Source of the DNA: Okapia johnstoni
Lineage: Eukaryota > Chordata > Mammalia > Artiodactyla > Giraffidae
DNA length: 64,000 nucleotides
Reading direction: 5' to 3'
Assembly: GCA_024291935.2 (NCBI GenBank)
Contig: CM044310.1
Location: 116,322,213-116,386,212, forward strand
Both the position numbers and the translations under genes were made by a program. Positions 12,075 to 24,300 of the stretch are shown here, piece by piece. The notes below the pieces were generated by a model that searched no databases, was not told the DNA's origin, and saw nothing but the letters and a program-made list of their open reading frames with translations. The number at the start of each line of letters is the position of its first letter. The first letter of the stretch is position 1.

Positions 12075-14040
12075 AAATTTTGAGGAAATTTTTTATAAAA
12101 ATGGAAAAATCCATCCTAAAATTCATATGGACTCTCAAGGGACCCCAAATAGCCAAAACAATATTGAAAAAAAAGAATAAAGCTGGAGGACTCATACTTC
12201 CTGATTTCAAACTTACTACAAAGCTGCAATGGTCAGAACAGTGTGATACTGACATAAAGATAGACATGTAGACCAGTGGATTAGAATGGAGAGCCCAGAA
12301 ATAAAACCCTTACATATACAGTAAATTGATTTTTGACAAGGGTGCTAAGATCATTCAATGGGGGAAGAATAGTATTTTCAATAAACTGCACTGGGAAAAC
12401 TGGATATCCAGATGCAAAAGAATGAAGTTGGACCCTTACCTAACACCCATACAAAAACTAGCTCAAAATGGATCAAAGACCTAAATGTAAATCTGAAATT
12501 AGAAAACTACTAGGAAAAAGCATAGGGCAAAACTTACATGACACTGGATTTTCTTTCTTGGATATGATACCAAAGGCACAGGCAATAAAACTATATGTAG
12601 ATAAACTGGACTTCATAAAAAAATTTCAATTTGTATATAAAAAATAATACCAACAAAGTAAAAAGGTAACCCACATAATAAGAGAAAATGTTTTCAAAAC
12701 CATATGTCTGACAAGGGATCAATATCCAGAATACACAGGGTGTGTGCGCTAAGTCGCTTCAGTTGTGTCCGACTCTGTGAAACCTAATGGATGTAGCCTA
12801 CCAGACTCCTGTGTCCATGGGATTCTCCAGGCAAGCATACTGGAATGGGTTGTCATGCCCTCCTCCAGGGGATCTTCCCAACCAGGATTGAACCCATGTC
12901 TCCTGCATTGGCAGGCAGGTTTTTTACCACTAGAGACACCTAGAGAACACCACAAACTCGTTCAAAAATGGTCAAAGGATTTGAATAAATATTCTGCCAA
13001 AGAAGATACATAAATGATCAAGAAGCACATGGAAAGATGCTCAACATCACTAATATTGGTGGTTTCGTCGCTAAGTCGTGTGCGACTCTTGCCACCCCAT
13101 GGACTGCAGCTCGCCAGGCTCCTCTGCCCATGGGATTGCCCAGGCAAGAATACTGGAGTGGGTTGCTATTTCCTTCTCCAGGGCATCTTCCCAACCTAGG
13201 GATCAAACCCGGGTCTCCTGCACTGCAGGTGGACAGGAGGTGGATTCTTTACCAACTGAGCTACAAGGGAAGTACAAATCAAAACTACAATAAGATACTA
13301 TGTCATATCCATGAGAATGGCTACTTAAAAAAAATAAATAAATAACAAGTGCTGGCAAAGCTGTAGAATAACTGGAGTCCTTGTGCACTGTTGGTGGGAA
13401 TGTAAAATGATATAGCTACTGTCTGGAAAATATTATGAAGGTTCTCCAAAAAATTAAAAATAAAATTGCCACATGATCCAACAATTCCACTTCTGGCTAT
13501 ATACCTCAAGTAATTGAAAATAGGGTCTTGAGAATTTTGTACATTCACATTTATAACAGTATTATTCACATTAGCTAGAACATGGAAGAAATCCAAATGT
13601 CCACTGACAGATAAATTGGTAAACAAAATGTGGTATATCCATGTAACGGGATATTATTCAGCCTCAAAAAGGGAGGAAATTGTGACATATGCTACAGCAT
13701 GGATGAACGTTGAGGACATTATGTTCATTGCTTGCTAAGTCAGCTAGAAAAAGACAAAGACTATATGTTTCCACTTGTATGAGATACTTAGAATAGTCAA
13801 TATCATAGAGACAGACAGCTGTAGAATGGTAATTGTTAGGGTTAGAGGGAGGGAGTAATAAGGAATTACTGCTTAGTGGGCAGAGTTTCAGTTTCACAAG
13901 ATGAAAGAAGTTATGCAGATGGATGATGGTGATGGTTACGCAATATTATGAATGTATTTAACCACTAAACTGGACAGTTAAAAATGGCTGAGATGGTAAA
14001 TTTTACATTATGTGTATTTTTCCACAATTAAAAAAATGGA
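12075..14040 (+). repeat. L1 LINE ORF2 end and 3' UTR, with two inserted Bov-tA SINEs
   Basis: Readable L1 ORF2 phrases run in order: AGCTGGAGGACTCATACTTC, GGGAAAACTGGATATCCAG, then CTGTTGGTGGGAATGTAAAATG, ATGATCCAACAATTCCACTTC and the 3' UTR. The frame is broken. Minus-strand Bov-tA SINEs split it at about 12739-12946 and 13055-13272. Confidence 0.7.
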
Positions 14041-14389
14041 AAAAATGGAATGCACAGGGTATCAGATAAGATTGGAATCAGGTAAGATTGCAGTTTTAAA
14101 ATGGACTTTAGAATGGATTTTTAATGAATGAAAATGAGAAATGAAGGGATCCGGAACACAGTAAGAGAAAGTCAACATAAAGATGAATATAATACTTGGG
14201 GAAAAATAAATCTTTTCATATTTGTAGTTTATCACTTCAGACTATTAAAGAGGTTTCCTTTTTTTAATTAAGAGAGAAATAAAATTTGAAGTGGAAAATT
14301 CTGACTTTTAGACTGGTACCTGCTTTTACCTACTTAAACATCAACTTCTGGGATTAATCTGTTCACTGAACAAATATTTGACTGCCCGT

Positions 14390-14500
14390 TTGCCCTTGAA
14401 AATACCTGTCTGACACTGTTCTAAGCCTCATAGACAGAGCAGTGAACAAACAAAAGTCCCACTTTCCTTGAGCTTACATTCTAGTAACTTAAAGTTATCT
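14390..14500 (+). repeat. L2-like LINE fragment
   Basis: The stretch reads CTGACACTGTTCTAAGC ... AGCAGTGAACAAACAAAAGTCCC ... GAGCTTACATTCTAGTAAC, the familiar L2 3' pattern. It is short and decayed. Confidence 0.5.
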
Positions 14501-15135
14501 TTGTATAAAATCTGAAAAAAAAAATGTACAGATTTAGAGAAAATTACATAATTTTAGCAATCATCTCTATTTGCTCTTTAGTTCTGTGATAATTCCCTTA
14601 TGCTTAAACATTTAATTTACCCAACAAATCTGTGGGATTGTTTCACCATCTCCATTTGACACATAAGAAAGCTAAGAACAAGAAGAAAAAGCAGCTTGCT
14701 GAGAGACTCAGAGAATTACCTAAGGATATGATATAACATATAAACACAGATTTGTATCCAAATGCTATGTTCTTCCCACCAGGCCAAGAAGCCTCTCAAG
14801 ACAGGGATTGGAACAACAGAACCATCAGTGAATATGTCTGGGATTAGTCTTGCTGCCCATGGACCCCTAACACAGTGAGAGAACATTTCCATTTTAGATG
14901 TTTACAAACCCTACCACAAAGAGTCCTAAAACACGTTTGGCTCAATTTCCTACATAGACTCTAGGCCCACTAGGTCTAGGTCTACCTGCCCTACTCCCTA
15001 GGTGGAAACACATATGTAGGCCTGGGAATGGGAAAATTGATAAGAGACAATGATGAGCTCGGTTTGGGGAAATGATGAGGGTGAGGGCATGTGGGCACCA
15101 ACTTCTAGCTGAGAAACAAACATCAAGAGCCTCAA
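14500..15135. other. Gene-free AT-rich stretch, nothing assignable
   Basis: No splice-flanked open frame, repeat signature or regulatory motif was recognised. Position fits the 5' intron or flank of the left SLC6 gene. Confidence 0.4.
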
Positions 15136-15140
15136 ACTGG

Positions 15141-15350
15141 CAATTTCCCTGGTGGTCCAGTGGCTAAGACTCCAAGCTCCCATAGTGGTGTGGGGGGCCC
15201 AAATTCAGTCCCTGATCGGGGAACTAGATCCCACATGTTGCAACTAGGGGTTCACATGCCTCAGCCAAAGATTCTGCAACTAAAGATCCCATATGCTGTA
15301 AATGAGACCTGGTGCAGCCAAATAAATAGATTTTAAAAAAAGAGAGAGAG
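15141..15350 (+). repeat. CHR-type tRNA-Glu SINE
   Basis: It starts TTTCCCTGGTGGTCCAGTGG, passes TCCCTGATCGGGGAACTAG and ends CAGCCAAATAAATAGATTTT. It is followed by a GA-rich tail. Confidence 0.75.
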
Positions 15351-16389
15351 TCTAAAACCACATAGAGAAAAAATATATAAAGTAAGATACAAGAGGCTAA
15401 GTCTAAGATCCAAGAGGCTAACTCTATAGTCCTACATTTGAATTGAAAAAAAATAAGTATACATTTATAATATATTTTTAGGGGAAAAAGGATTTCCTAC
15501 CTGTATCTATTAAAATGGCTTACAAACAATGATCAATGCAATACAACAAACACTCCCAGCACAAAACTGTAATCTCTAAATACCATTTTCCACTAAAAGA
15601 AATTGGGTATTCTTGGAAAAATTACTGATTTCAGATTTGGGCCATGAAATGTACAAGTTAATTTCAAGGTTAATTTCATTGACCATTCAGTCAATACCAG
15701 AAAGCAAGGAAATTTTTATATACTCGGGTCTTGTCAAAAGGACTCAGGAGTCAACTTGAAGACACTCCCAAGGGTCCAAGATGAGATGATTTGAGCATCA
15801 ATAAGAATGACTGCAATGGACTGAAATACATCAAATAAGTTTAAATCAATGAGTTCAGAGAGATACTAACATAAAAAATCTCAGTGATCATATTCAGAGG
15901 ATATTAGGCAACAAACTCATTTTTTAAGCTGATAAATAAAGGGAAAGAATAAAAATTTACTTTGCTTTTCCTGTACAAAGTGTATGCCAGGGTAATGAAT
16001 GTTTGATATGAAGTTCTCTTCCTAGAATTATTCCAACTAAGAAAAAAAGAAGGAATAATAAACTTAGAATACCACATTTTATCTCTCCGTTGAATATGCA
16101 AATCTAGACAATGATCATCAATGGCTGCTAACACCACAAAAGGAGAGCCATCTGGGCACTTGAGGTTTTTTGTCCTCCTAATTGAAATATATAAAACCAA
16201 TCATGAAGTATTCTTGCCAGAATATTGAACCTAGAAGTAATAAACTTCTTCACCTAATTACCAATTTACTAGAAACACAGAAAACATAAGAATATATTAA
16301 ATAACATCACAAGAGGTAATCAGCAAATTCCAGATGGCCAGAAATTGTACAGGACAAATAACCCTGTTTTATCAATAAATATATTTCAA

Positions 16390-17115
16390 GGGGGAAAAAA
16401 AGAGGGAGGGAGACCTACACATTAAAAGATGCTTAAAAGGTATGGCAATGGATTGCAACATATAAATTTTATTTGGGTAATGATTCAAACCAACTTTTAA
16501 AAAAGTTATGAGATAGTCTCTCAAATAGTTAAACATAGAGTTAGCATATGATCCAGAAATTTCACTCCTCAATGTGAGTCAAGAGAAATAAGAACATATG
16601 CCCAACCAAAAAACCCCACTTTTACATAAATGCTCATAATAGCATTATTATTATAATAGCCCCAAAGTGGGAACAAGCCAAATGCCCATCAACTGATAAT
16701 TGGATAAATAAAATGTGTTATATCCATACAATGGACTATTATTCATCAATAAAAAGAAATGTGTACTTATACATGCTACACATGGGTGAATTTGAAAACA
16801 TGCCGTGTGAAAGAAGCCAGTAAGAATTACACATATCGCATGATTCCACTTACATGAAATGTGCAGAATAGGTAAATCTACAGGACAAAAAGTAGATTAG
16901 TATTCATCTAAGGCTGAGGTTGCCGGCTGGGACAGTTACAGTGCTGGCTAAGGAGTGTAGGGTTTATTTTGGGGGTAATGAAAATGTACAAAAGCTGTAA
17001 TGATAGATGCACAACTCTGAATATATTAAAAACCATTGAATTGTACATTTTAAAAGAGTGGATTGCATGGTGTAAGAATTATTGATATATCTCAATAAAT
17101 CTGTTAAAAAATATA
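16390..17115 (+). repeat. Old L1 3'-end fragment
   Basis: Phrases include ATGATCCAGAAATTTCACTCC, AATGCCCATCAACTGATAA, ACAATGGACTATTATTCATC and a 3' end with GTACATTTTAAAAGAGTGG. Heavily decayed; abuts the BovB element at 17160. Confidence 0.55.
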
Positions 17116-17159
17116 AAGCTACCAGAAAAAAAATTATGAAACAACCAGAAAATTTTAAA

Positions 17160-18545
17160 TATTGTTCAGTTCAGTCGCTCAGTCGTGTCCGACTCTTTGC
17201 AACCCCATGAATTGCAGCACGCTAGGCCTCTCTGTCCATCACCAACTCCTGGCGTCTACCCAAACCCATGTCCATCGAGTCGGTGATGCCATCCAACCAT
17301 CTCATCCTCTGTCATCCCCTTCTCCTCCTGCCCCCAATCCTACCCAGCATTAGGGTCTCTTCCAATGAGTCAACTCTTCGCATGAGGTGGCCAAAGTATT
17401 GGAGTTTCAGCTTCAACATCAGTCCTTCCAATGAACACCCAGGATTGATCTCTTTTAGGATGGATTGGTTGGATCTCCTTGCAGTCCAAGGGACTCTCAA
17501 CAGTCTTCTCCAACACCACAGTTCAAAAGCATCAATTCTGCAGCGCTCAGCTTTCTTCACCGTCCAACTCTCACATCCATACATGACCACTGGAAAAACC
17601 ATAGCCTTGACTAGACGGACTTTTGTTGGCAAAGTAATGTCTCTGCTTTTAAATATGCTATCTAGGTTGGCCATAACCTTCCTTCCAAGGAGTAAGCGTC
17701 TTTTAATTTCATGGCTGCAATCATCATCAGCAGTGATCTTGGAGCCCCCAAAAATAAAGTCTGACACTGTTTCCACTGTTTGCCCATCTATTTCCCATGA
17801 AGTGATGGGACCAGATGCCATGATCTTAGTTTTCTGAACGTTGAGCTTTAAGCCAACTTTTTCACTCTCCTCTTTCACTTTTATCAAGAGGATCTTTAGT
17901 TCTTCTTCACTTTCGGCCATAAGGGTGGTGTCATCTGCATATCTGAGGTTATTGATATTTCTCCTGGCAATCTGGATTCCAGCCTGTGCTTCCTCCAGCC
18001 CAGCGTTTCTCATGATGTACTCTGCATATAAGTTAAATAAGCAGGGTGACAATATACAGCCTTGAGGTACTCCTTTTCCTATTTGGAACCAGTCTGTTGT
18101 TCCATGTCCAGTTCTAACTGTTGCTTCCTGACCTGCATACACGTTTCTCAAGAGACAGGTCAGATGGTCTGGTATTCCCATCTCTTCAAGAATTTTCCAC
18201 AGTTTATTGTGATCCACACAGTCAAAGGCTTTGGCATAGTCAATAAAGCAGAAATAGATGTTTTTCTGGTACTCTCTTGCTTTTTCGATGATCCAGTGGA
18301 AGTTGGCAATTTGATCTCTGGTTCCTCTGCCTTTTCTAAAACCAGCTTGAATATCTGGAAGTTCATGGTTCACGTATTGCTGAAGCCTGGCTTGGAGAAT
18401 TTTGAGCATTACTTTACTAGCATGTGAGATGAGTGAGCGGATATTTAATGATATTAAAGGATTACTGTTATTTGTTTTAGGTGTGATAATAGTTTTGCCA
18501 GTTTTTTTTAAAGTGTTAATTTTTAGAGAATATACTGACATCTAC
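17160..18545 (-). mobile_element. BovB (RTE-clade) non-LTR retrotransposon, 5'-truncated, with long reverse transcriptase ORF
   Basis: A 409-codon open frame (18541-17312, minus) encodes most of the BovB reverse transcriptase. Visible blocks include [49 protein letters not shown], the catalytic YADD in LRYADDTTLM, and GLKLN followed by [13 protein letters not shown]. The last part of the ORF and the 3' tail (plus strand GTTCAGTCGCTCAGTCGTG) continue to about 17163 in another frame. The first 35 or so codons look unlike BovB and probably come from flanking DNA, so translation from the listed start is not implied. BovB spread into ruminants by horizontal transfer (established knowledge). This copy lacks the endonuclease domain and is dead on arrival. 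Confidence 0.85.
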
Positions 18546-19419
18546 AGATGAAATGATAAATTTGGGATTTGTTTCAAAATAATGGAGAGGCATGCAGTGG
18601 GGGAGGGGAGAGAGAAAATCATATTTGTCACAAGTTGGTCATTACTGGAGATGGGTGATAAGTGCAAAGTAATTCACTACATTATTTTTTCGTATGTATT
18701 TGAAAATTTCCAAAATAAAATGGCCGGAGGCCACAAGACAAGAATCTTTCTCAGGTTTACCCCTGACTCCCTGTGCGACCCTCTCTTACTGCAGGGTTCC
18801 CGATTAAACTTGAAAATGACAATACCTTTATCTCACACCACTCTTGTGAGGAATAAAAGTGAAGACGTGTAAGGTTCCCTACCCAAGTAACAGGGCTCCA
18901 TTTTGTCTAACACGGACAGAGATTCCCAAAAACAATTCAAAAGAAAATCCGCTCATCACATATACTGTGTACGAAAGCCAGTTTTAGACAATAAGAGTAG
19001 AGAAACACTTACTGTAGAAATCAGTCTGCCTATCTCTAATCAGTTCCCTTTACAGCAATGTGAGATATTCCCAATTTAAACATTCTTGACGTTAGGTGTC
19101 AAAGGACATTCAATAAGTGGTGTAAGGAGAGAAAGATTTAGAGCGGGAGGCAGAAAAACACCAAGATCTTCATTCCTCTCCCTTTGGTTTATCCGGTAAA
19201 ACCCTACTTTTTTCAATCCCCCCTGCAACCGACAGGTTCTATTCCCAAAACTGGAACTGAAGCAGCGGAGTGTAAGCACAAAGGAGGATGAGTTCCCGGT
19301 TTCCCAGATAGGAGGAGGCTGAAAACTCAGGCTATTTGATCATGAGAAGGTGACTGCCTCCTCTCTCTGATTCCCACCTTACCCAACTCAACAGAACGGG
19401 ACTTGAAGCAGACGGATCG

Positions 19420-19850
19420 TTTGGATTGGGGTTGGGGGTGGGGAGGCGCGGCAGGAAGGAAGGAGCGTGAGAGGGTGGGGCTACAAGGTACCGGAGCCAA
19501 CGGGTGATGACCCGGAGGTTCGCATCCCTTGCAGCCCTACAATCTTCAGGCTTGAGCTCGAAACGTCAGAGGTCCAGAGACGTCTGGGGTCTCTGCTCTC
19601 CCCATTCACCAAACTCACCTAGGAGTCCCACGCTCCAGTGGTTGAGGATGTCCGCTTTCTTCTTTTGTCACAGAAACTTACACAGGGACAAACTCCCTGT
19701 GAGTCCTGAGCAATCTGAAGTCCTGGGGTCGCTTGACCGTTTAAGGGAAACCCGTTCCCTGGATCTTTGGAAGTCTCCAAAGCCTCCACCCACGGCCCCC
19801 ATCCCCAGTCCCTAACTGACTGACCCCACCTCCTCTTGAGAAGTCCTTCA
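19420..19850 (-). promoter_or_regulatory. GC-rich, repeat-free island; candidate promoter and first exon of the left SLC6 gene
   Basis: The stretch is clearly GC-richer than its surroundings, with CpGs (GGCGCGGC near 19446, CCGGAGCC, GACCCGGAGG, AACGTCAG), and it lies between two repeat blocks. On the minus strand a strong donor reads CTAG|GTGAGT (exon end 19619). That fits a non-coding first exon splicing to the acceptor upstream of 5344. The orientation and role are inference; no TATA box was recognised. Confidence 0.4.
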
Positions 19851-19905
19851 GCCGTTATGCAGTCACCCCTCCCACAAGTTTTAAAATACTCAGTTATCAG
19901 CCACT

Positions 19906-20265
19906 GTGGGAGTTGCCCGGTGGCTCAGCGGTAAAGAATCCGCTTACAATGCAGGAGACACGAGTTCAATCCCTGGGTTGGGAAGATCCGCTGGAGAAGG
20001 AAATGGCAACCCACTTCAGTATTTTTGCCTGGAGAATCCCATGGACAGAGGAGCCAAGTGTGTTAGTCATTCAGTAGTGTCCCCACTCCCTTGCGACCCC
20101 ATGACTGTAGCCGTCTAGGCTCCCTGTCCATGTAATTCTCCAGGCAAGAATACTGCAATGGGTTGCCGTTTCCTCCTCCAGGGGATCTTCCTGACCTAGG
20201 GATCGAAACCGGGTCTCCTGCATTGCCGTCAGATTCTTTACCGTCTGAGCCACCAGGGAAGCCCT
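19906..20265. repeat. Inverted pair of Bov-tA SINEs
   Basis: A plus-strand Bov-tA (TTGCCCGGTGGCTCAGCGG, 19914 on) is cut short near 20055. It is followed at once by a minus-strand Bov-tA that ends GAGCCACCAGGGAAGCCC at 20265. The two arms are complementary over roughly 150 bp. Confidence 0.8.
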
Positions 20266-20742
20266 ATCATCCACTAGGCAAATTCATTTGACTTAGCTCT
20301 GTGGTAAAACCTGCCATGTCTCTCTTACCAAGCAGATATAGGACCCTGATGGGCTCAGCAACACAATTTCGTAGTTCCCCAAGCTGGTTGTGTGTCACTT
20401 CACAGATACACAGTCCAAAACATTCTTGGAACCTACTAAAAATTAATTTTTACACCAATGATAGGGTTACCACTTCCCATCAGCAAGTGCATTAATATCC
20501 TTTACATCTTTATTGAAGCCACCATTTCCTGGGTTTCTTCTGGCTCAAGGTCAATCCTTGGATAAAGCAAGTCGAGTAATCTAGCATTTACCATGGCAAG
20601 GAAAGGCAGGAACTCAGGGCTGGACATTTGGCTCTCAAAAGAATGGAAGCCTCTTGAGAGGAAGACTGAACATCTGAGATATTTATAGAAGGAAAAAAAA
20701 AAGATCTGCTCACACCCAGTGTTTGGAATCCCAGTGGACTAA

Positions 20743-20748
20743 TTTATT
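20743..20748 (-). terminator. Candidate polyadenylation signal of SLC6A16
   Basis: AATAAA on the minus strand (plus TTTATT), about 350 bp past the SLC6A16 stop codon at 21097. The interval 20743-21096 would be the 3' UTR and holds no other feature. A cleavage site was not identified. Confidence 0.45.
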
Positions 20749-21096
20749 GACCAACAGCATTATTCCTTCAGACTCATTCCAGAAACTGGGTAGACCAGTT
20801 GAGAAGCAGGTTCTGTAGGCATCACCAATGGCATATAAAATGGTAAGTGTATATATACTGAGGAAGGGATGGGAAAAACACAATGAAAGTAGTAACCAGG
20901 GAGGATGTGGTCTAGGAGGCGAACTGCAAAGCCAGGCTCCATGAGCTCCCCTACCCCACTCAAAAATGTCCCTACCCTTGGGAATAAAAGCAGCTCTGGG
21001 TCTAGAGACATCAACAGTTGCAATTTGATATTGACTTGCCTATTAAGAGCTGTTTTGAGGGATATATGATGTCAGGCCAAATAAATAGTTAGGAAG

Positions 21097-21357
21097 TCAT
21101 ACAACAGGTTGATCAGCAATTTGAATATCACCTTGGAGGATTTCCTTGTTTTCGACCTCTTTAATGGGTGTCAGTTGGATACTTAGGGGTAAGGACTTGG
21201 AGGATATCATAGGCTTGTCCCAGCTGGTGGAGTTGAAGGGAATCCCATGAGTGAAGCAATATACAAAGTATATAGGGATGGGAAGGATGACAATGAGTAA
21301 AAGGGCGAACAATGTGAACAGCCCCCATGATGGGTATTGTCGAACCACTTCTTTTGA
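21097..21357 (-). CDS. SLC6A16: SLC6A16 last coding exon (TM12 and C-tail)
   Basis: It starts [12 protein letters not shown] after a CCACAG acceptor and encodes TM12 with [11 protein letters not shown]. The cytosolic tail contains [20 protein letters not shown] and stops with TGA at 21099-21097. Human SLC6A16 has a matching LPLS/HQLTPSKEV tail (from memory). Confidence 0.88.
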   Translation of the reverse strand, partial: SKEVVRQYPSWGLFTLFALLLIVILPIPIYFVYCFTHGIPFNSTSWDKPMISSKSLPLSIQLTPIKEVENKEILQGDIQIADQPVV

Positions 21358-24300
21358 CTGTGGAAAGATAGGAAAGGGGTTAAGAACGTAGAAGTTCCCA
21401 GAAGAGGAAGGACTGGGGAAGGGGAGGGTCAGAGGAAAACCAGGGCAGAAGACTAAGAGTTTTCAGGGAGTCAGAGAATGAGATGATAGTCTTTAGACCA
21501 AGAGTGGATTGAAAAATCTAGCCCCCGACTCCCTATGAAGGTTGGGGGTCTGAGGAGGGTGACTTACAATGCTTGAGTCCCAGGCCACATAGGTGACATT
21601 CTTCAGAGATAGTTGAAATACAGTGGTCACAGACAGGGCTAGCAGCACAACTGGAATTAGACATGACCACAGCCAACGAATGGCGGGGTACATAGGATGG
21701 CCCCACAGGTTAGCCGTGTCTGCAAAGAAACTGAGAGGAAGGGCCACAAGACTGTGGAAGACCCAGTTGGGCCTTACCCAGTCTTGGAGGACAAGATCAG
21801 CCAGACCTTAGCCCCCGCCTCAGCTCAAGCCTCATCCTCTATCTTCTTCTCAGTCAGTCTTCCATCCCTACTCAAGAAAAATTTTCAGACATTCTTCTAC
21901 TGCTCAAAAACATTTCATGGATATCGGTGCCCTCAGGGTAAAGGCCAAGCCCCTTTCATTCATTCTGTGAATATGAGAGTGTTCTATGACGTACCAGGGA
22001 TTCTTCTAGTTGCTGGGTATCCATAGTGAACAACACAGACTCTAAAAGAGTAACATTTGACCCTCCTTGAGCTTTTCTTAGCTCCTTCTAGCCAATATAT
22101 TCAGCCTCCTTTACTGCATGTTTTCAATCTCAATGAATACACAAGTGGGGTCCTTTGGTCTAGAGTGCCCTTCTCTCTCCCTCTTTGTCTACATACTCAT
22201 CTGTCCAGACTAAGCTCAATCATCGTCTCACCTAGGATGCTTTCCTCAACTCTCCAGATGCCCCTAAATGTCCCTGGCTACCTCTACTATAGGTTTTCCA
22301 TCTTGTACTGGGATTGTCTGCTCATATGTCTTCCTCCTTGGACTCGGCACTCTTTGAGAGGAGGAGCTTATTCCATTCATTTGTACCCCAGTACCACGAA
22401 ACTTTCTTGACACAAAGAAAGACTCAAGATACATGTGAGTGAGTTAATGAATGAGTAAACTGACTCCAAGAACCACTGTCAGCTGAAAACACTGCCACCT
22501 GAAACTTCTACCCCTAAATTATACCACGTGGATGACTACACATCTGCCTGTTTAAAAATTGGGCCTGGGAATTGTTTGTATTCCTTGTATTTTATTTGGA
22601 TTTTCCCACTCTTCCTTCCACAGTTATGTTTAATGTTCCTGATTATCCTGTTCCTTCTTCCTTAATAGCCTTTCCTTGCAGAATTAGACCACATCTCTCA
22701 ACCTGCACCTCTCCCACCTTAGCCCAGGCCATTCGTTAGCTCCCATTTGGAATATTACAATAGCTCCTAACTGCTCTCCTTGCTTCACTCTTGACTCCTC
22801 AAAGTCTATTCACCATACAATCAATCAATCATAGGTATCTTTTTGAAAAAACAAACCCGGGATTGTCAATCCCCTTCTCAAAACCCTTCCATGCCTCCGC
22901 TCTCATTCTACATAGAAAACTAAGTTCTGCCATAGCTAAAAGGTCCTACACCATCTCCCATTACCTCTCTGGCCTCATCTCATAACATTCTATTCTAATC
23001 TCTGATTTCCTTGTTGCTCAAAAACTTCAGGAATGATGCTTCCTCTTGCTCTGGTACTCACTGTTTTCTCTACTTGGAGTGTTTTCTCAACATTTTTTCA
23101 TGGTTCCTCCTCTCATTTCATTCAGGGGTCTGCTCAAATGTCACCTTGTCAAAGAGGCCTTCCCTGTGATCCTATTAAAGTTATTAAGGGCACATACTCC
23201 CACTCTTGATCATCTTACCTCACTTTTTGATTTTTCTCCTGTCAGTTATCACCTCTTGACATTTGCATTTGTTCATTTGGTTATTATTATGAATCTCTAC
23301 CACTAGAATGTAAACTCCCTGGGGACAAGCGTGCTTGTTTTACTCAATGCTCTGTCCTTGATGACTGAAACAGTTCCCAGCGCATATTAAGCACCCCAGA
23401 AATATGTTAAATGAATGAATTAATTAAAAGGTTTCTCAGAAGGCCCTGGAGTTCCCTGAAGTTAAGGGTCCCTATGTCACTCTCGTCAGTGAAAACAGAG
23501 GCAGCTAGAAAGGGGTCAACCTTCCCTATAGACCCAAGCTATCACCTGCTGGCCTCTCTGGCCCAGTTCACAGCCAAGTTCTCAAATATGATGACGATGA
23601 TTAAAGGGAGGATCGTCCAGTAGTCAGTCAGCAGTCTGATGTAGTAGCTGCCTGAAGGTCGAGTCAATAAAAAGCTGAAATTTCTGTTTTACAAAAGGTT
23701 TTGAAGGAACTCTCGGACTCATTCACCTATTTTTACTGACCTTCAAAAACTGCTCCTCTACCTCAGCTTTTGGACCTTATTCTGGGGTTGGAGAGGCAGA
23801 TAAGAAAGGTTGGGTTACCATCATGTTACTGATCTGGGTAAGGTAGAGCCTAAGATTAAACCTAGAAGCCACCCACCTTCAAAGTCATGAATTTTTATGA
23901 GCCTGGATAATTTATGACCCTGAGGGGATGGGGCAGGAGAAGCTTCTCCTATAGTCTTCTTGAGTCTTATAGAGTTCTTGGAAACCCTGAGTCCCTGCTC
24001 TAATGATGGGGTCTCTTATTCACTCCCTGTCTCTTATTCACACCCTACCTCTTTCTTAGACTAGTAAATGAAAGTCAACCTTCTAAGCTTGCATAACTGA
24101 ATGTCAGGGAGCATTTACTAAAGTGTACCATATGTATAACAGTCCCATGAAGTTGTACTATGTTGTGAGAAACTTCTTGCACTTTTTGATCTGGGTCCTG
24201 CTCTCTAACCTTTATCTTACCCCATGACCTTCTGCAGATCTATTCTGCTCACACTTAACTCCTTACAGTTTCAGGGCATGCCATACTCTCTCATGCTCAA

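Noticed and set aside
17268..17837. 189-codon plus-strand frame
   Set aside because: It is the antisense of the BovB reverse transcriptase.
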